Positions 8,000 to 16,416 of a stretch of 64,000 nt of DNA are shown here, in pieces. The translations under genes were made by a program, and so were the position numbers. Origin of the DNA: UBA6022 sp049295575 (lineage in GTDB: Bacteria; Patescibacteriota; Saccharimonadia; Saccharimonadales; Saccharimonadaceae). The stretch is taken from positions 124,001 to 188,000 of the forward strand of contig JBAQQX010000001.1 in assembly GCA_049295575.1 (NCBI GenBank), in the 5' to 3' direction. The notes under the pieces were generated by a model. The model did not search any database and had not been told where the DNA came from. It saw only the letters and a list, made by a program, of their open reading frames with translations. Numbering within the stretch: position 1 is the stretch's first letter; each line of letters opens with the position of its first letter.

Positions 8000-10228
8000 A
8001 TGAATCAAATTACCAGCTCGCCGTTAGATTTTGAAGAATTATTCCGATCCGTTGGAACGGCATATATTGTATTTGATATTGATGATCCCCACTTCACTAT
8101 TATTGACGAGAACCAAGCACATGCCGATATGGCTATGGTTGAGCGCTCGGCTGTTATTGGAAAGCCCGTACTCGAGGCCTTTCCTGATACCTCTAGGGAG
8201 TATATAGAGACAGGTAGGAGCCGGCTGATCGAATCAATTCGTAAGGTCATACGAACCGGTAAGTCAGACATGATGCCCGACTTAAGCTACGACCTTAAGG
8301 ATCAAAACGGTGTCCTTACGACAAAATTCTGGCAGGTAACGCATTACCCAGTGTTTGAGGATAAAAAAGTACGAGCCGTGTGCCAGCAGACAAAAGATAT
8401 TACCGAGCGTATTGTGACACATCGGCAGCTCACCCTAACTCAACAGCAACTCGAGCAGGCATTAACATATAGCGCCGTTGGCACGTGGATGTGGGAGCTT
8501 AAAGACAATATGATCGTGGCGGATAAGAATCTTGCAAAGCTGTTTGGGCTTGCCGATGGTACAACCCAGGTTGAAGTGCCGCTGGAAGAATTTATTGCAT
8601 CAATACATCCTGATGACACAGATAGGGTTCAAAAGGATATCAAGGATACTTTAGCTGGCTCAGAGTCTTATGAAAGTGAGTACCGAGTGCTAGATAGCAC
8701 TGGAGCGATACGATGGGTACTCGCGAGAGGCAAGGTTGAGTTTGATGCTTCAGGAAAGCCAATTCGTTTTCCTGGCCTTGTCGTCGATATTACAGAGAGA
8801 AAAATAGCCGAAAGCAGTCTTCACCTGCTTGCAAAAGCTAATACGCAATTTTCCGCATCACTTGATTATAGACAGACGCTTCACACGATTGCGTCAATGA
8901 TTGTTCCAAGTGTTACCGACTGGTGTTCAATTTATATTCTAGAAGACGGCAAAATTGAGCAGGTAGCCATTGCCCATAAAGATCCTGAAAAAGTAAAGTG
9001 GGCGAAAGAGCTTCAGCAAGAGCAGGGCGAGATAGACATGGATGCTCCGACTGGCGTGCCGTGGGTTATGCGAACAGGTCAGGTCGAGTATATTCCGCGG
9101 ATTACTGACGAAATGCTACAAGCAGCCGCAAAGAATAAAGAGGAGCTTAAGTTGCTACGTGACGTCGGTATTCATTCGGCGATTACCGTACCTCTAAAGA
9201 TTGATGGTAAGGTGATCGGCGCGATAAGCTTCGTCTCTACCGAGTCGCACCGACATTATGGACAGAATGACGTAGAAGTGGCTCAAGCGCTTGCCAATCG
9301 TGCAGCGTTGGCAGTGTATAACGCTAATTTATTTAATGGGGCAAAGGCCGAACTTAAGCAAAGAAAGAAGCTTCAAAAGGAGCTTGAGCGACTCAACGAG
9401 GCACTTGAGACTCGAGTTAAGCAACGCACTGAACAGCTCGAGAAGACTAATCAAGGCTTGAGCGATGAAATCGTACAAAGACATAAGGTAGAGGCTGAGC
9501 TGCAAGAATATAGCAAAAGCCTTTCTCGTAGTAATCAGGAGTTGCAAGATTTTGCCTACGTTGCCTCGCATGATCTTCAAGAGCCGCTAAGAAAAATTCG
9601 AGCGTTTGGAGATATTCTTGAGAGTGAATACAGTAAAGAGCTTGGGGATGGGGTTGAATATCTTCAGCGCATGCAGAATGCCGCTTCTCGTATGAGTATT
9701 TTAATTGAAGACTTGCTAGCATTTTCCCGCGTCAGCACAAAACAACCTGCCAATGATATGGTTGACCTGAATGAGATAGCTCACGATGTAGTTGGTGATC
9801 TAGAGATTCAGATTGAGCGGACAAAGGGCACTGTAACGATTGGTGAACTACCAACTATTGAAGCCGATGCAACGCATATGCGACAGCTTTTCCAAAACCT
9901 CATAGGTAATGCGTTAAAATTTCATAGAGAAGATATCGCTCCTGTCGTAAAGGTCTATACATGTGATGAAGATAGGGCTAAGGGCTTGCAAACAATTTGC
10001 ATTGAAGATAATGGCATCGGTTTTGACGAAAAGTACCTCGATCGTATCTTCTCCGTCTTTCAGCGACTTCATAGTAAGGATAGCTACGAAGGAACTGGCA
10101 TCGGTCTGGCAGTTGTACGCAAAATTACAGAGCGATACGGTGGTACAATAACAGCATCAAGTAAAAAAGGTACCGGCTCAACGTTTAAAGTTACCTTTCC
10201 GATAATTAAAAAGGAGAAAAAGGCATGA
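8000..10228 (+). CDS. soluble PAS-PAS-GAF sensor histidine kinase
   Basis: A 742-residue kinase without membrane helices. A first PAS domain spans about 10-135, a second PAS with a PAC motif 150-272 (WVLARGKVEF, VVDITERK), a GAF domain 285-445, and a coiled coil 447-512. The HisKA domain has phospho-acceptor His524 in ASHDLQEPLRKI. The ATPase domain has N box 632-642, G1 DNGIGF 670-675 and G2 GTGIGL 698-703. The H-box type matches phytochrome-family kinases paired with Rcp1-type regulators, but GAF lacks an obvious chromophore Cys, so the signal is unknown and sensed in the cytosol. TATAAT at 7949-7954 gives a leader of about 39 bases. It overlaps the next gene by four bases (ATGA), so both are co-expressed. 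Confidence 0.93.
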   Translation: MNQITSSPLDFEELFRSVGTAYIVFDIDDPHFTIIDENQAHADMAMVERSAVIGKPVLEAFPDTSREYIETGRSRLIESIRKVIRTGKSDMMPDLSYDLKDQNGVLTTKFWQVTHYPVFEDKKVRAVCQQTKDITERIVTHRQLTLTQQQLEQALTYSAVGTWMWELKDNMIVADKNLAKLFGLADGTTQVEVPLEEFIASIHPDDTDRVQKDIKDTLAGSESYESEYRVLDSTGAIRWVLARGKVEFDASGKPIRFPGLVVDITERKIAESSLHLLAKANTQFSASLDYRQTLHTIASMIVPSVTDWCSIYILEDGKIEQVAIAHKDPEKVKWAKELQQEQGEIDMDAPTGVPWVMRTGQVEYIPRITDEMLQAAAKNKEELKLLRDVGIHSAITVPLKIDGKVIGAISFVSTESHRHYGQNDVEVAQALANRAALAVYNANLFNGAKAELKQRKKLQKELERLNEALETRVKQRTEQLEKTNQGLSDEIVQRHKVEAELQEYSKSLSRSNQELQDFAYVASHDLQEPLRKIRAFGDILESEYSKELGDGVEYLQRMQNAASRMSILIEDLLAFSRVSTKQPANDMVDLNEIAHDVVGDLEIQIERTKGTVTIGELPTIEADATHMRQLFQNLIGNALKFHREDIAPVVKVYTCDEDRAKGLQTICIEDNGIGFDEKYLDRIFSVFQRLHSKDSYEGTGIGLAVVRKITERYGGTITASSKKGTGSTFKVTFPIIKKEKKA

Positions 10229-10677
10229 CAGAAATCAAAAAGGATCCGATTGTTATCTTAATGGCAGATGACGATGACGACGATTACCTGCTTACAAAAA
10301 AGGCACTAGAAGAGAGTAAGCTACTCAATACCCTTATTCGTGTATCCGACGGCGAAGAGCTACTCGATTATCTAAATGAACGTGGTGAGTATGAAGGCGG
10401 CACTGTTCGCCCAGGGGTTATCTTACTCGATCTTAATATGCCTCGAAAAGATGGCCGCGAAGCACTTAAGGAAATAAAATCGAGTCCTAAGCTTCAGAAT
10501 ATTCCTATTGTTATCTTTACGACGTCAAAGGCAGAGGAAGACATCTATCGTTCGTATCAGCTAGGGAGCAACTCATTTATTACCAAGCCGGTGACTTTTG
10601 AAAATCTTATTTCTGTCATGAAGACACTCGGTGCGTATTGGTTTGAAATTGTTGAGTTGCCACATTCAGATGAATGA
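10225..10677 (+). CDS. single-domain response regulator (Rcp1-like)
   Basis: A 150-residue stand-alone receiver with an acidic pocket (DDDDDD at 15-20), phospho-acceptor Asp69 in LLDLNMP, and conserved Lys121 in ITKPV. There is no output domain. Rcp1-type regulators are phosphorylated by phytochrome-like kinases, and the gene before it encodes such a kinase with overlapping coding sequence, so they are very probably cognate. It could pass phosphate on to the hybrid protein that follows or act as a phosphate sink. Confidence 0.92.
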   Translation: MTEIKKDPIVILMADDDDDDYLLTKKALEESKLLNTLIRVSDGEELLDYLNERGEYEGGTVRPGVILLDLNMPRKDGREALKEIKSSPKLQNIPIVIFTTSKAEEDIYRSYQLGSNSFITKPVTFENLISVMKTLGAYWFEIVELPHSDE

Positions 10678-11830
10678 TCTTGCGAGGAAAAATATTTCCG
10701 TCCTTCTCGTTGATGATGACGAAGATGATTATATTATTATCAAACGAATATTTTCAAAGATTCCCGATTCACCTTTTGTTTTGCAGTGGTGTTCGGATTT
10801 TGAGATAGCTAAGGGTCTTGTTAAGAGTCAAGAGTTTGATATTTTCTTAATTGATTATCGACTGGGCGCCCATACTGGTCTTGAGTTGCTTGAAGTTGCC
10901 GAGGCAAGGCGACGGTCGGAGCCGTTTATCCTACTGACCGGTGCAGGGGATGCGAAGATTGAGCACAAGTCTATGGAGCTGGCCGCGGCGGATTACCTTG
11001 TAAAGGGGACGATTGACCCTGATAGATTATCTCGCGCTCTTTACTATGCACTCGGCCGTAAGCAGATCGAGAGTCAACGGCTGCAGCATTTTATAGATCT
11101 TAATAAAACGAAGGATGAGTTTATCTCGCTTGCGTCACACCAATTACGTACTCCCGCAACTGGCGTCAAGCAGTACCTTGGTATGGTTCTTGAAGGTATG
11201 GCAGGTGAGGTTGCGCCGGCACAGTATAGTCTACTGGAGAAGGCTTATGAGAGCAATGAGCGTCAGTTGACAATCGTCTCGGACCTTCTTAAGGTAGCGC
11301 AGGTTGATGCAGGCAAGGTGCGTCTTCGTCGGCAAGATGTTGACATCGTTACTTTGCTAAAGGATGTAGCAAAAGAGCAGCAAGCTACTTATACAATGAG
11401 GCATCAGCGTCTACAGGTGAAAGTAGCAGATTCCGTTGCCACGGCGTATGTTGACCCTGATAAGGTTCGTATGGTTCTGGAGAACATGATAGATAATGCC
11501 AGTAAATATTCAGATCCGGGAAAGAATATATCAGTTAATGTAGCGGATGAGAAAGATATGATACGGGTGGATATTGTCGACAGCGGGGTGGGCGTTGCGC
11601 CCGAGGATGTCGATAGATTGTTTGAAAAGTTCAACCGTATTCATAACCATCTCTCAAACCACGTAGGTGGAACAGGGCTGGGTTTATATTGGGCAAAGAA
11701 GATCATTGATTTACATGGTGGTATTATTAAAGTAGTTTCAGTTTTAGGCGAAGGATCTACCTTCAGCGTATACCTCCCTAAAGCTGACCAAGTTGCCGCT
11801 TCGGAAGAAGACGGTGGGAATAGGAGATAA
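10670..11830 (+). CDS. receiver-histidine kinase hybrid (N-terminal REC)
   Basis: A 386-residue protein with reversed hybrid order. The receiver spans about 9-125 with acidic pocket DDDEDD and Asp62. HisKA follows with His157 in SLASHQLRTPATGVKQYL, then the HATPase with N box near 272-276, G1 DSGVGV at 304-309 and G2 GGTGLGL at 333-339. No membrane helix. The start is taken as the ATG at 10670, inside the end of the previous gene (eight-base overlap), because the receiver begins right after it. The layout suggests a kinase whose activity is gated by its own receiver, phosphorylated by the upstream kinase. The next receiver begins two bases after its stop. Confidence 0.9.
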   Translation: MNDLARKNISVLLVDDDEDDYIIIKRIFSKIPDSPFVLQWCSDFEIAKGLVKSQEFDIFLIDYRLGAHTGLELLEVAEARRRSEPFILLTGAGDAKIEHKSMELAAADYLVKGTIDPDRLSRALYYALGRKQIESQRLQHFIDLNKTKDEFISLASHQLRTPATGVKQYLGMVLEGMAGEVAPAQYSLLEKAYESNERQLTIVSDLLKVAQVDAGKVRLRRQDVDIVTLLKDVAKEQQATYTMRHQRLQVKVADSVATAYVDPDKVRMVLENMIDNASKYSDPGKNISVNVADEKDMIRVDIVDSGVGVAPEDVDRLFEKFNRIHNHLSNHVGGTGLGLYWAKKIIDLHGGIIKVVSVLGEGSTFSVYLPKADQVAASEEDGGNRR

Positions 11831-11832
11831 GT

Positions 11833-12204
11833 ATGAAAAAAAGCCCAAAGATATTAATTGTTGAAGATGATGTCGCCCTTAATGATGCTTATAAAACCAT
11901 CCTGACCACTGCTGGGTATGATGTCTCGACTGCCTTCAACGGCGAAGAAGCGCTAGAGGTTACGTCGCAGCATCATCCTAATATAATCTTTCTTGATCTT
12001 CGCATGCCTATTATGGACGGTATCGATTTTCTGAAGCAGTATCAGCCACTAAAAAATCACCCAGACGTTCATGTCGTTGTATTCTCGAACTATGATATGC
12101 AAGCAGAGGTGGATGAAGCGTATAGTCTCGGCGCCGAACGCTACGTCCTAAAGGCATGGGCGTCACCAAAAGAGTTATTGAAAATAGTCAAAGATCTCTC
12201 ATAG
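11833..12204 (+). CDS. single-domain response regulator
   Basis: A 123-residue receiver with acidic pair EDD at 11-13, Asp55 in FLDLRMP, Ser85 in VVFSN and Lys107 in YVLKAW. No DNA-binding or enzymatic output domain. It closes the four-gene signalling operon (8000-12204); GGAG in the end of the previous gene serves as its Shine-Dalgarno. It faces the convergent Crp/Fnr gene with two bases between the stops. How the phosphorelay reaches transcription is not visible; the adjacent Crp/Fnr protein is one candidate effector. Confidence 0.92.
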   Translation: MKKSPKILIVEDDVALNDAYKTILTTAGYDVSTAFNGEEALEVTSQHHPNIIFLDLRMPIMDGIDFLKQYQPLKNHPDVHVVVFSNYDMQAEVDEAYSLGAERYVLKAWASPKELLKIVKDLS

Positions 12205-12206
12205 GG

Positions 12207-12872
12207 TTAGCGTAACGAGATATCTTTAAAGCTATCCTCTCCGATAAAACGCTCAAGATTGCGCTTATTGACGACGTAGATGAAATTACTATAGGTAATA
12301 ACATCGCGCTCCTTTAGTTTGGCAAGATTTACTGCGGTGCTTTCTCGAGTTAATCCAACGAGGCTTGCTATTGTCGATTGAGTCATCTTTATGTCGATTG
12401 TAAATAGGCCTGGTCTTCGTTCGAGACCATGTCGGATAAGTAGGTAGTAGAGCGTGAGTGCTATTTTCTCGGCTGCATTTGATTGCTCTAGCGCGGTGAT
12501 ACGCATAAGCAGCGCGGTATGCTCATTGACAGTAAACTTTAGAAGTTTTGCCATTAGCTCGGGGGAGTCTGCGATGGTTGATACGAACGCCTCTTTTGAG
12601 ACACACGCTAGTTCCGCGTCGGATCCAGCCTCGTAATAAAATAGCGTATTTTTTGTTTCACCATACGCCCATGAAAGAGGAAATACATCACCCTTTCCGT
12701 GCAGGGCGACGATTCGTTCGTCACCTGATGAGGTAATTGTATACGCTCGAATAAAACCTTTGCGGACGATAAATGCCTGACGAGGAATTTCACTTTGATA
12801 GAGTAAAGTGGTGCCTTTTTTAACGGTTCGAATTGTAACGCTTTTCCCGAGGGAGCTTACTAGTTCTTCCAT
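12207..12872 (-). CDS. Crp/Fnr-family transcriptional regulator
   Basis: A 221-residue regulator. The N-terminal cyclic-nucleotide-binding-type beta barrel spans about 10-120 (GTTLLYQSEIPRQAFIVRKGF). A dimerisation helix follows, then a winged helix at about 155-210 with MTQSTIASLVGLTRESTAVNLAKLKE, whose recognition helix keeps the RES pattern of the family. No FNR-like N-terminal cysteine cluster is present, so it is not an oxygen-sensing FNR. A TATAAT box (12883-12888, minus) lies ten bases before the ATG. A GTGAT-N4-ATCAC palindrome near 13970 is a plausible target site. Confidence 0.9.
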   Translation of the reverse strand: MEELVSSLGKSVTIRTVKKGTTLLYQSEIPRQAFIVRKGFIRAYTITSSGDERIVALHGKGDVFPLSWAYGETKNTLFYYEAGSDAELACVSKEAFVSTIADSPELMAKLLKFTVNEHTALLMRITALEQSNAAEKIALTLYYLLIRHGLERRPGLFTIDIKMTQSTIASLVGLTRESTAVNLAKLKERDVITYSNFIYVVNKRNLERFIGEDSFKDISLR

Positions 12873-13015
12873 ATCTCTTCCAATTATACTTCCTTTATCA
12901 TACAGCGAAACCAGATAACCGCATAGAATGTGCCATTTATGTAAGATACTTCATATCCTTAAGCTGTAGGGCTGGCTATAGTAAGTACTATTAAAAGAGG
13001 TAATGAGGGGGTGAT

Positions 13016-13198
13016 ATGAAACATTCTAACGACAATGAGCTCGATATGCGAATAGATTCTTTTCTTACACGCAAACATCAGGAATATCCTGAACTAGCTC
13101 TTCGAGATACTGACAAGATTAACGAACCAGTTGAGCGTGTCATTGTGGAAAAGTTCTTCCACTCACTTACTAGTATTAAATTTCAACTTTCGCGTTAA
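13016..13198 (+). CDS. small hypothetical protein (60 aa)
   Basis: A 60-residue soluble, charged protein I do not recognise. Support for it being real: TATAGT at 12977-12982, a Shine-Dalgarno GAGGGGGTG five bases before the ATG, and ordinary amino-acid composition. It is divergent from the Crp/Fnr gene, whose product could control it from the shared 140-base intergenic region. Confidence 0.5.
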   Translation: MKHSNDNELDMRIDSFLTRKHQEYPELALRDTDKINEPVERVIVEKFFHSLTSIKFQLSR

Positions 13199-13203
13199 TT
13201 ATC

Positions 13204-13305
13204 ATGGCGCATACTAACCGAAAGCAACGTACTAATAGCGAACCTTCTAAATCAAAGAAGTTACAAGATCGGCCCAGGAACCGCAACTGGCTTCAGGCTA
13301 TCTAA
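13204..13305 (+). CDS. possible 33-residue basic small protein
   Basis: A short frame starting six bases after the previous stop. It encodes about 33 residues, rich in Arg, Lys, Asn and Gln, ending in NWLQAI. No clear Shine-Dalgarno precedes it, so it would depend on coupling to the 60-residue gene. It may be chance. Confidence 0.28.
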   Translation: MAHTNRKQRTNSEPSKSKKLQDRPRNRNWLQAI

Positions 13306-13368
13306 ATGCATTGTTGTTTCTCTACTAAAACTCACTAAGCATAATAATGTAATGCCGGAGTAGGCCGT

Positions 13369-13926
13369 ATGAACAAGGTTGACTATGCTATGCGAACGAT
13401 TCCTCGTAGTAATTTCCTTCCCGAATCGATTCGCAGGAGAGCTTCGTCTGATACTCCGCTACCAATCGGTTTTGGACAGACAAATAGTCAACCGGCAGTA
13501 GTTCGTTCGATGCTAAAATGGCTTGATCCGCAGCCCGGAGACAGAATCCTAGATATCGGCTCTGGCTCTGGATGGACGACAGCGCTTCTTGCAAATCTCG
13601 TGGGCTCCAGAGGCTTTATCTATGCCGTAGAGAAGATACCACAGTTAGTCGGGTTCGGGGCGCGCAACTGTGAGCGATTGAACATTTCTAATGTACGTTT
13701 TTTTGAAGCGAGAACCGACTATGGTCTTGTCGAGTTTGCGCCATACGATAGGATCCTCGCGAGTGCTGCTGCCAGGGAACTGCCTGGCAACCTGGTAGAC
13801 CAGCTGAGGCTGGGTGGCCGGATGGTTATACCGATTAACACCAGTATTCACGTGATCGATAAGATTGGCCGGCATAACTATGAAGATACCGAGTATCCTG
13901 GGTATTTGTTTGTTCCTCTTGTTTAA
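13369..13926 (+). CDS. protein-L-isoaspartate O-methyltransferase-like (PCMT family)
   Basis: A 185-residue SAM-dependent methyltransferase. The N-terminal segment PRSNFLPESIRRRA and PIGFGQTNSQPAVV matches the PCMT substrate region (usually IGxGQTISQP). Motif I is DRILDIGSGSGWTTALLANLV, and a later segment is YAVEKI. The family methylates isoaspartate to repair aged proteins. It is shorter than E. coli Pcm (208 residues) and has N for the usual I in GQTISQP, so function in repair is likely but not certain. CATAAT near 13340 may be its -10. Confidence 0.8.
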   Translation: MNKVDYAMRTIPRSNFLPESIRRRASSDTPLPIGFGQTNSQPAVVRSMLKWLDPQPGDRILDIGSGSGWTTALLANLVGSRGFIYAVEKIPQLVGFGARNCERLNISNVRFFEARTDYGLVEFAPYDRILASAAARELPGNLVDQLRLGGRMVIPINTSIHVIDKIGRHNYEDTEYPGYLFVPLV

Positions 13927-13965
13927 CAGAGATAAGACAGCTTGTTTGCTAATCATGTATCAACC

Positions 13966-14007
13966 GTGATGCAAATCACATCTAGTTTTATAGCAGTGGG
14001 CTATGCT
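13966..14007 (+). promoter_or_regulatory. Crp/Fnr-type palindrome and promoter of GlsB copy 2
   Basis: A perfect palindrome GTGAT-GCAA-ATCAC lies at 13966-13979, and a -10 box TATGCT at 14002-14007. With a start of transcription about seven bases after the -10 (near 14014), the palindrome centre (13972.5) is at -41.5, the standard position for class II activation by Crp/Fnr proteins. The half-sites agree with the general TGTGA/TTGAT type. The regulator gene is only 1.1 kb away. Binding is inference. Confidence 0.55.
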
Positions 14008-14041
14008 AGTAGCGTCAGCAGAAATAAGAAGGAGGTAGACG

Positions 14042-14314
14042 ATGTTACTCGATATTGTACTTTGGATTCTATTCGGAGCGTTAGCTGGATGGATCGCTTC
14101 TAAGATTATGAAAACCGATGCTCAAATGGGGGCGCTTGCTAATATCATAGTCGGTATTATCGGTGCTTTTGTGGGCGGCTTTATAGTCCGTCTTCTAACC
14201 GGTGCAGACGTTGAGGGCTTTAGTCTGATAAGCCTCATTGTCGCTATTATCGGTGCGGTAGTACTTCTTGCTATCGTGAAGGCCTTCACTGGCGGCCGAC
14301 GTATCGGCGTCTAA
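14042..14314 (+). CDS. GlsB/YeaQ/YmgE-type stress membrane protein, copy 2
   Basis: A 90-residue three-helix membrane protein with the same signature as the gene at 7594; both start MLLDIVLWILFGALAGWIAS. A strong Shine-Dalgarno (AAGGAGG) lies seven bases before the ATG. The promoter carries the Crp/Fnr-like palindrome described at 13966, so this copy is probably induced under the condition sensed by the island. Copy 1 has no such site. A terminator follows. Confidence 0.9.
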   Translation: MLLDIVLWILFGALAGWIASKIMKTDAQMGALANIIVGIIGAFVGGFIVRLLTGADVEGFSLISLIVAIIGAVVLLAIVKAFTGGRRIGV

Positions 14315-14331
14315 TCTATTTCCACAATTAC

Positions 14332-14357
14332 AAAATAGGGGCTTAGGCCTCTATTTT
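14332..14357 (+). terminator. rho-independent terminator of GlsB copy 2
   Basis: Stem AAAATAGGGGC with GCCTCTATTTT (one G-T pair), loop of four, then a run of T. Confidence 0.8.
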
Positions 14358-14392
14358 TTTGTACGAGGTAAGACTGAGCGGAGATATGTCAC

Positions 14393-14422
14393 TTGACACA
14401 CATTTCATACTTGTCATACAAT
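14393..14422 (+). promoter_or_regulatory. strong sigma70-type promoter of the AbrB-DHA2 operon
   Basis: A consensus -35 TTGACA (14393-14398) and a -10 TACAAT (14417-14422) are separated by 18 bases. ACTTGACA at 14391 and ACTTGTCA at 14409 are near direct repeats 18 bases apart, so they fall on one face of the helix. They could be an operator for the AbrB-type protein encoded next. Confidence 0.75.
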
Positions 14423-14446
14423 AGAGACAAAGGAGCACGAAAATAT

Positions 14447-14680
14447 ATGCACGATAAAAAGCTATATGGTACTGCGACGGTTGGTACAAAAGGCCAGGTG
14501 GTCATTCCGTCAGAGGCGCGCGAAGCGTTAGGTATTGCTAGTGGCGATCGTCTATATGTTATCGGCTCACAACAAGGTAAGTGGATCGGGCTGATTCAAG
14601 AAGAACAGCTGCGTACCATGCTAGAACACCTTACTGGCAACATCGAACTCTATAGAGATGTTCTCGATAGTAACAAGTAA
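14447..14680 (+). CDS. AbrB/MazE/SpoVT-type transcriptional regulator
   Basis: A 77-residue protein with one swapped-hairpin domain at about 6-50: YGTATVGTKGQVVIPSEAREALGI, then GDRLYVIG. This fold binds DNA as a dimer. The ATG at 14393 is rejected because it overlaps the -35 box; the ATG at 14447 has AAGGAG 11 bases upstream. It is 23 bases before the exporter gene in the same operon and probably represses it together with itself. No MazF-like toxin follows, so it is not an antitoxin here. Confidence 0.85.
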   Translation: MHDKKLYGTATVGTKGQVVIPSEAREALGIASGDRLYVIGSQQGKWIGLIQEEQLRTMLEHLTGNIELYRDVLDSNK

Positions 14681-14703
14681 AGATATTAAAGGAACACACA
14701 TCC

Positions 14704-16392
14704 ATGCATCACCACCTCAGCCTTAAGGGCAAGCTTATTATCATGGTCTCAGTTATGGCGAGCCTCTTTCTGGTTGCTCTTGATCAAACGATTATTTCGA
14801 CCGCACTCGGTAAAATTGTTGAAGATTTCCATGCCTTCTCCGCGTTAAGCTGGATCGTAACCGCATATCTCATCACGACCACTATTACAGTGCCAATTGC
14901 TGGAAAGCTCTCTGACCTCTTTGGTCGTCGTTTGTTGCTTCTGATCGGTGTCGGTATTTTTACCATTGCCTCGCTGCTTAGTGGCGCCAGTAGTGACGTA
15001 ACGCAGCTAATTATGTGGCGTGCAGTACAAGGTATTGGTGGAGGTATTATTACGGCAAATGCCTTTACAATTGTCGGTGACTTATTCGCCGCTCGAGAGC
15101 GTGGTAAATGGCAAGGTCTAATTGGTGCCGTCTTTGGATTAGCTTCTGTGGTCGGTCCATTACTTGGCGGTTGGCTAACGGATGGCCATGGCTTTCTTGG
15201 CTTAACGACAGATTGGCGCTGGACGTTCTACATTAACGTGCCAATTGGTATTGCTGCCTTTATTATTATTGCTATATTCTGCCCGGCTCTTCGACACGCT
15301 AACAAGCCAAAGATTGACTATGCGGGAGCGGCACTTCTTGCATTCTCACTAGCAACGCTTGTGCTTGCAGTCGATAATACCGAGTCTATTTTTGCCGGCT
15401 TCCTCTCAGCTACAGGTGTGACTGTTGAATGGCTCCGCGCGGCGATGTTTACGCTGGTCGGCCTGGCTGTTGCCGCTTTTGTAATTGTTGAACATAAGGC
15501 TGACGAGCCAATCTTACCCCTCAAGTTCTTCAAGAACCGTAATTTCGTGTTGATTATGTCAGTCGCCACTCTATTTGGTTCAGCCTTTATGGGTTCAATT
15601 CTTTACTTAACGCAGTTTAACCAGCAGGTGTTTGGCGCCACTCCGACCGAATCGGGACTGATGCTGCTTCCTATGGTTGCAGGTATTATGACTGCCAGTA
15701 TTGGTTCGGGCCAGCTTATTTCACGAACCGGTAGATATAAGATCTTCATGCAGGTCGGCTTTAGCGTTGCGACTGTCGCAATTGCGCTATTGTCGATGCT
15801 GACGCCCGAGAGTAGTTATATCCAAGAAGCGATTATCATGGTTTTCCTAGGCCTTGGCATGGGTGTGGCAATGCCGGTCATTAACCTGGCGGTTCAGAAT
15901 GAATTTGAACAAAAAGAACTTGGTGTCGTCACGAGCTCAAGCCAACTATTCCGCAGTCTCGGCTCCACGATTGGAACGGCCGTTTTTGGTGCACTTCTAA
16001 CCGCTGGTATTATTGCCGGGCTTGGGGATGTAAAACAGGACGCCTACGTTCAGACATTGTCGCGTAATCCAGAAGCATCGCAAGTTGGTGATCTTGACGA
16101 TGCCAACACGTTACTCACTCTTAACATGCCCGACGTGAAAACAAAAATTACCGACGCGGCTAATAAAGGTATTGAGACACTTCCTCAGTCCGCGCAGGAA
16201 GATGCGAAAGCACAGTTTGTGGCTAATCAGGATGGCTTTGCAAGTACAGTAACGCACGCCTTTAGCGATAGTCTTCGAACGATCTTCCTGACGGCAACCG
16301 GTCTCATGATCGCAGCTACGGTACTGGTCTTTGCAGTTAAGGAACGTCCTCTTCGCTCAGCTAAGCCCGACGAGACTCCTGGCGAAGCGTAG
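14704..16392 (+). CDS. DHA2-family MFS drug exporter (14 TM)
   Basis: A 562-residue polytopic protein with the DHA2/EmrB-QacA markers: LDQTIISTALGKI in helix 1 (motif D1), GKLSDLFGRRLLLL between helices 2 and 3 (motif A), and a Gly/Pro-rich motif C in helix 5 (GLASVVGPLLGGW). It has about 14 membrane helices and a polar loop near 440-510 before the last one. Such proteins export drugs or dyes using the proton gradient; the substrate is unknown. Control by the AbrB-type protein before it is likely. Confidence 0.9.
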   Translation: MHHHLSLKGKLIIMVSVMASLFLVALDQTIISTALGKIVEDFHAFSALSWIVTAYLITTTITVPIAGKLSDLFGRRLLLLIGVGIFTIASLLSGASSDVTQLIMWRAVQGIGGGIITANAFTIVGDLFAARERGKWQGLIGAVFGLASVVGPLLGGWLTDGHGFLGLTTDWRWTFYINVPIGIAAFIIIAIFCPALRHANKPKIDYAGAALLAFSLATLVLAVDNTESIFAGFLSATGVTVEWLRAAMFTLVGLAVAAFVIVEHKADEPILPLKFFKNRNFVLIMSVATLFGSAFMGSILYLTQFNQQVFGATPTESGLMLLPMVAGIMTASIGSGQLISRTGRYKIFMQVGFSVATVAIALLSMLTPESSYIQEAIIMVFLGLGMGVAMPVINLAVQNEFEQKELGVVTSSSQLFRSLGSTIGTAVFGALLTAGIIAGLGDVKQDAYVQTLSRNPEASQVGDLDDANTLLTLNMPDVKTKITDAANKGIETLPQSAQEDAKAQFVANQDGFASTVTHAFSDSLRTIFLTATGLMIAATVLVFAVKERPLRSAKPDETPGEA

Positions 16393-16416
16393 TAAAACAC
16401 GCTATACTGCTTATGT

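Noticed and set aside
9329..9722. Minus-strand frames inside the histidine kinase gene
   Set aside because: They are Leu/Ser-rich antisense shadows of the coiled-coil region.
12190..12230. A terminator between the last receiver gene and the convergent Crp/Fnr gene
   Set aside because: AAAGAT / ATCTTT can pair across the junction, but the stem is short and interrupted and has no T run.
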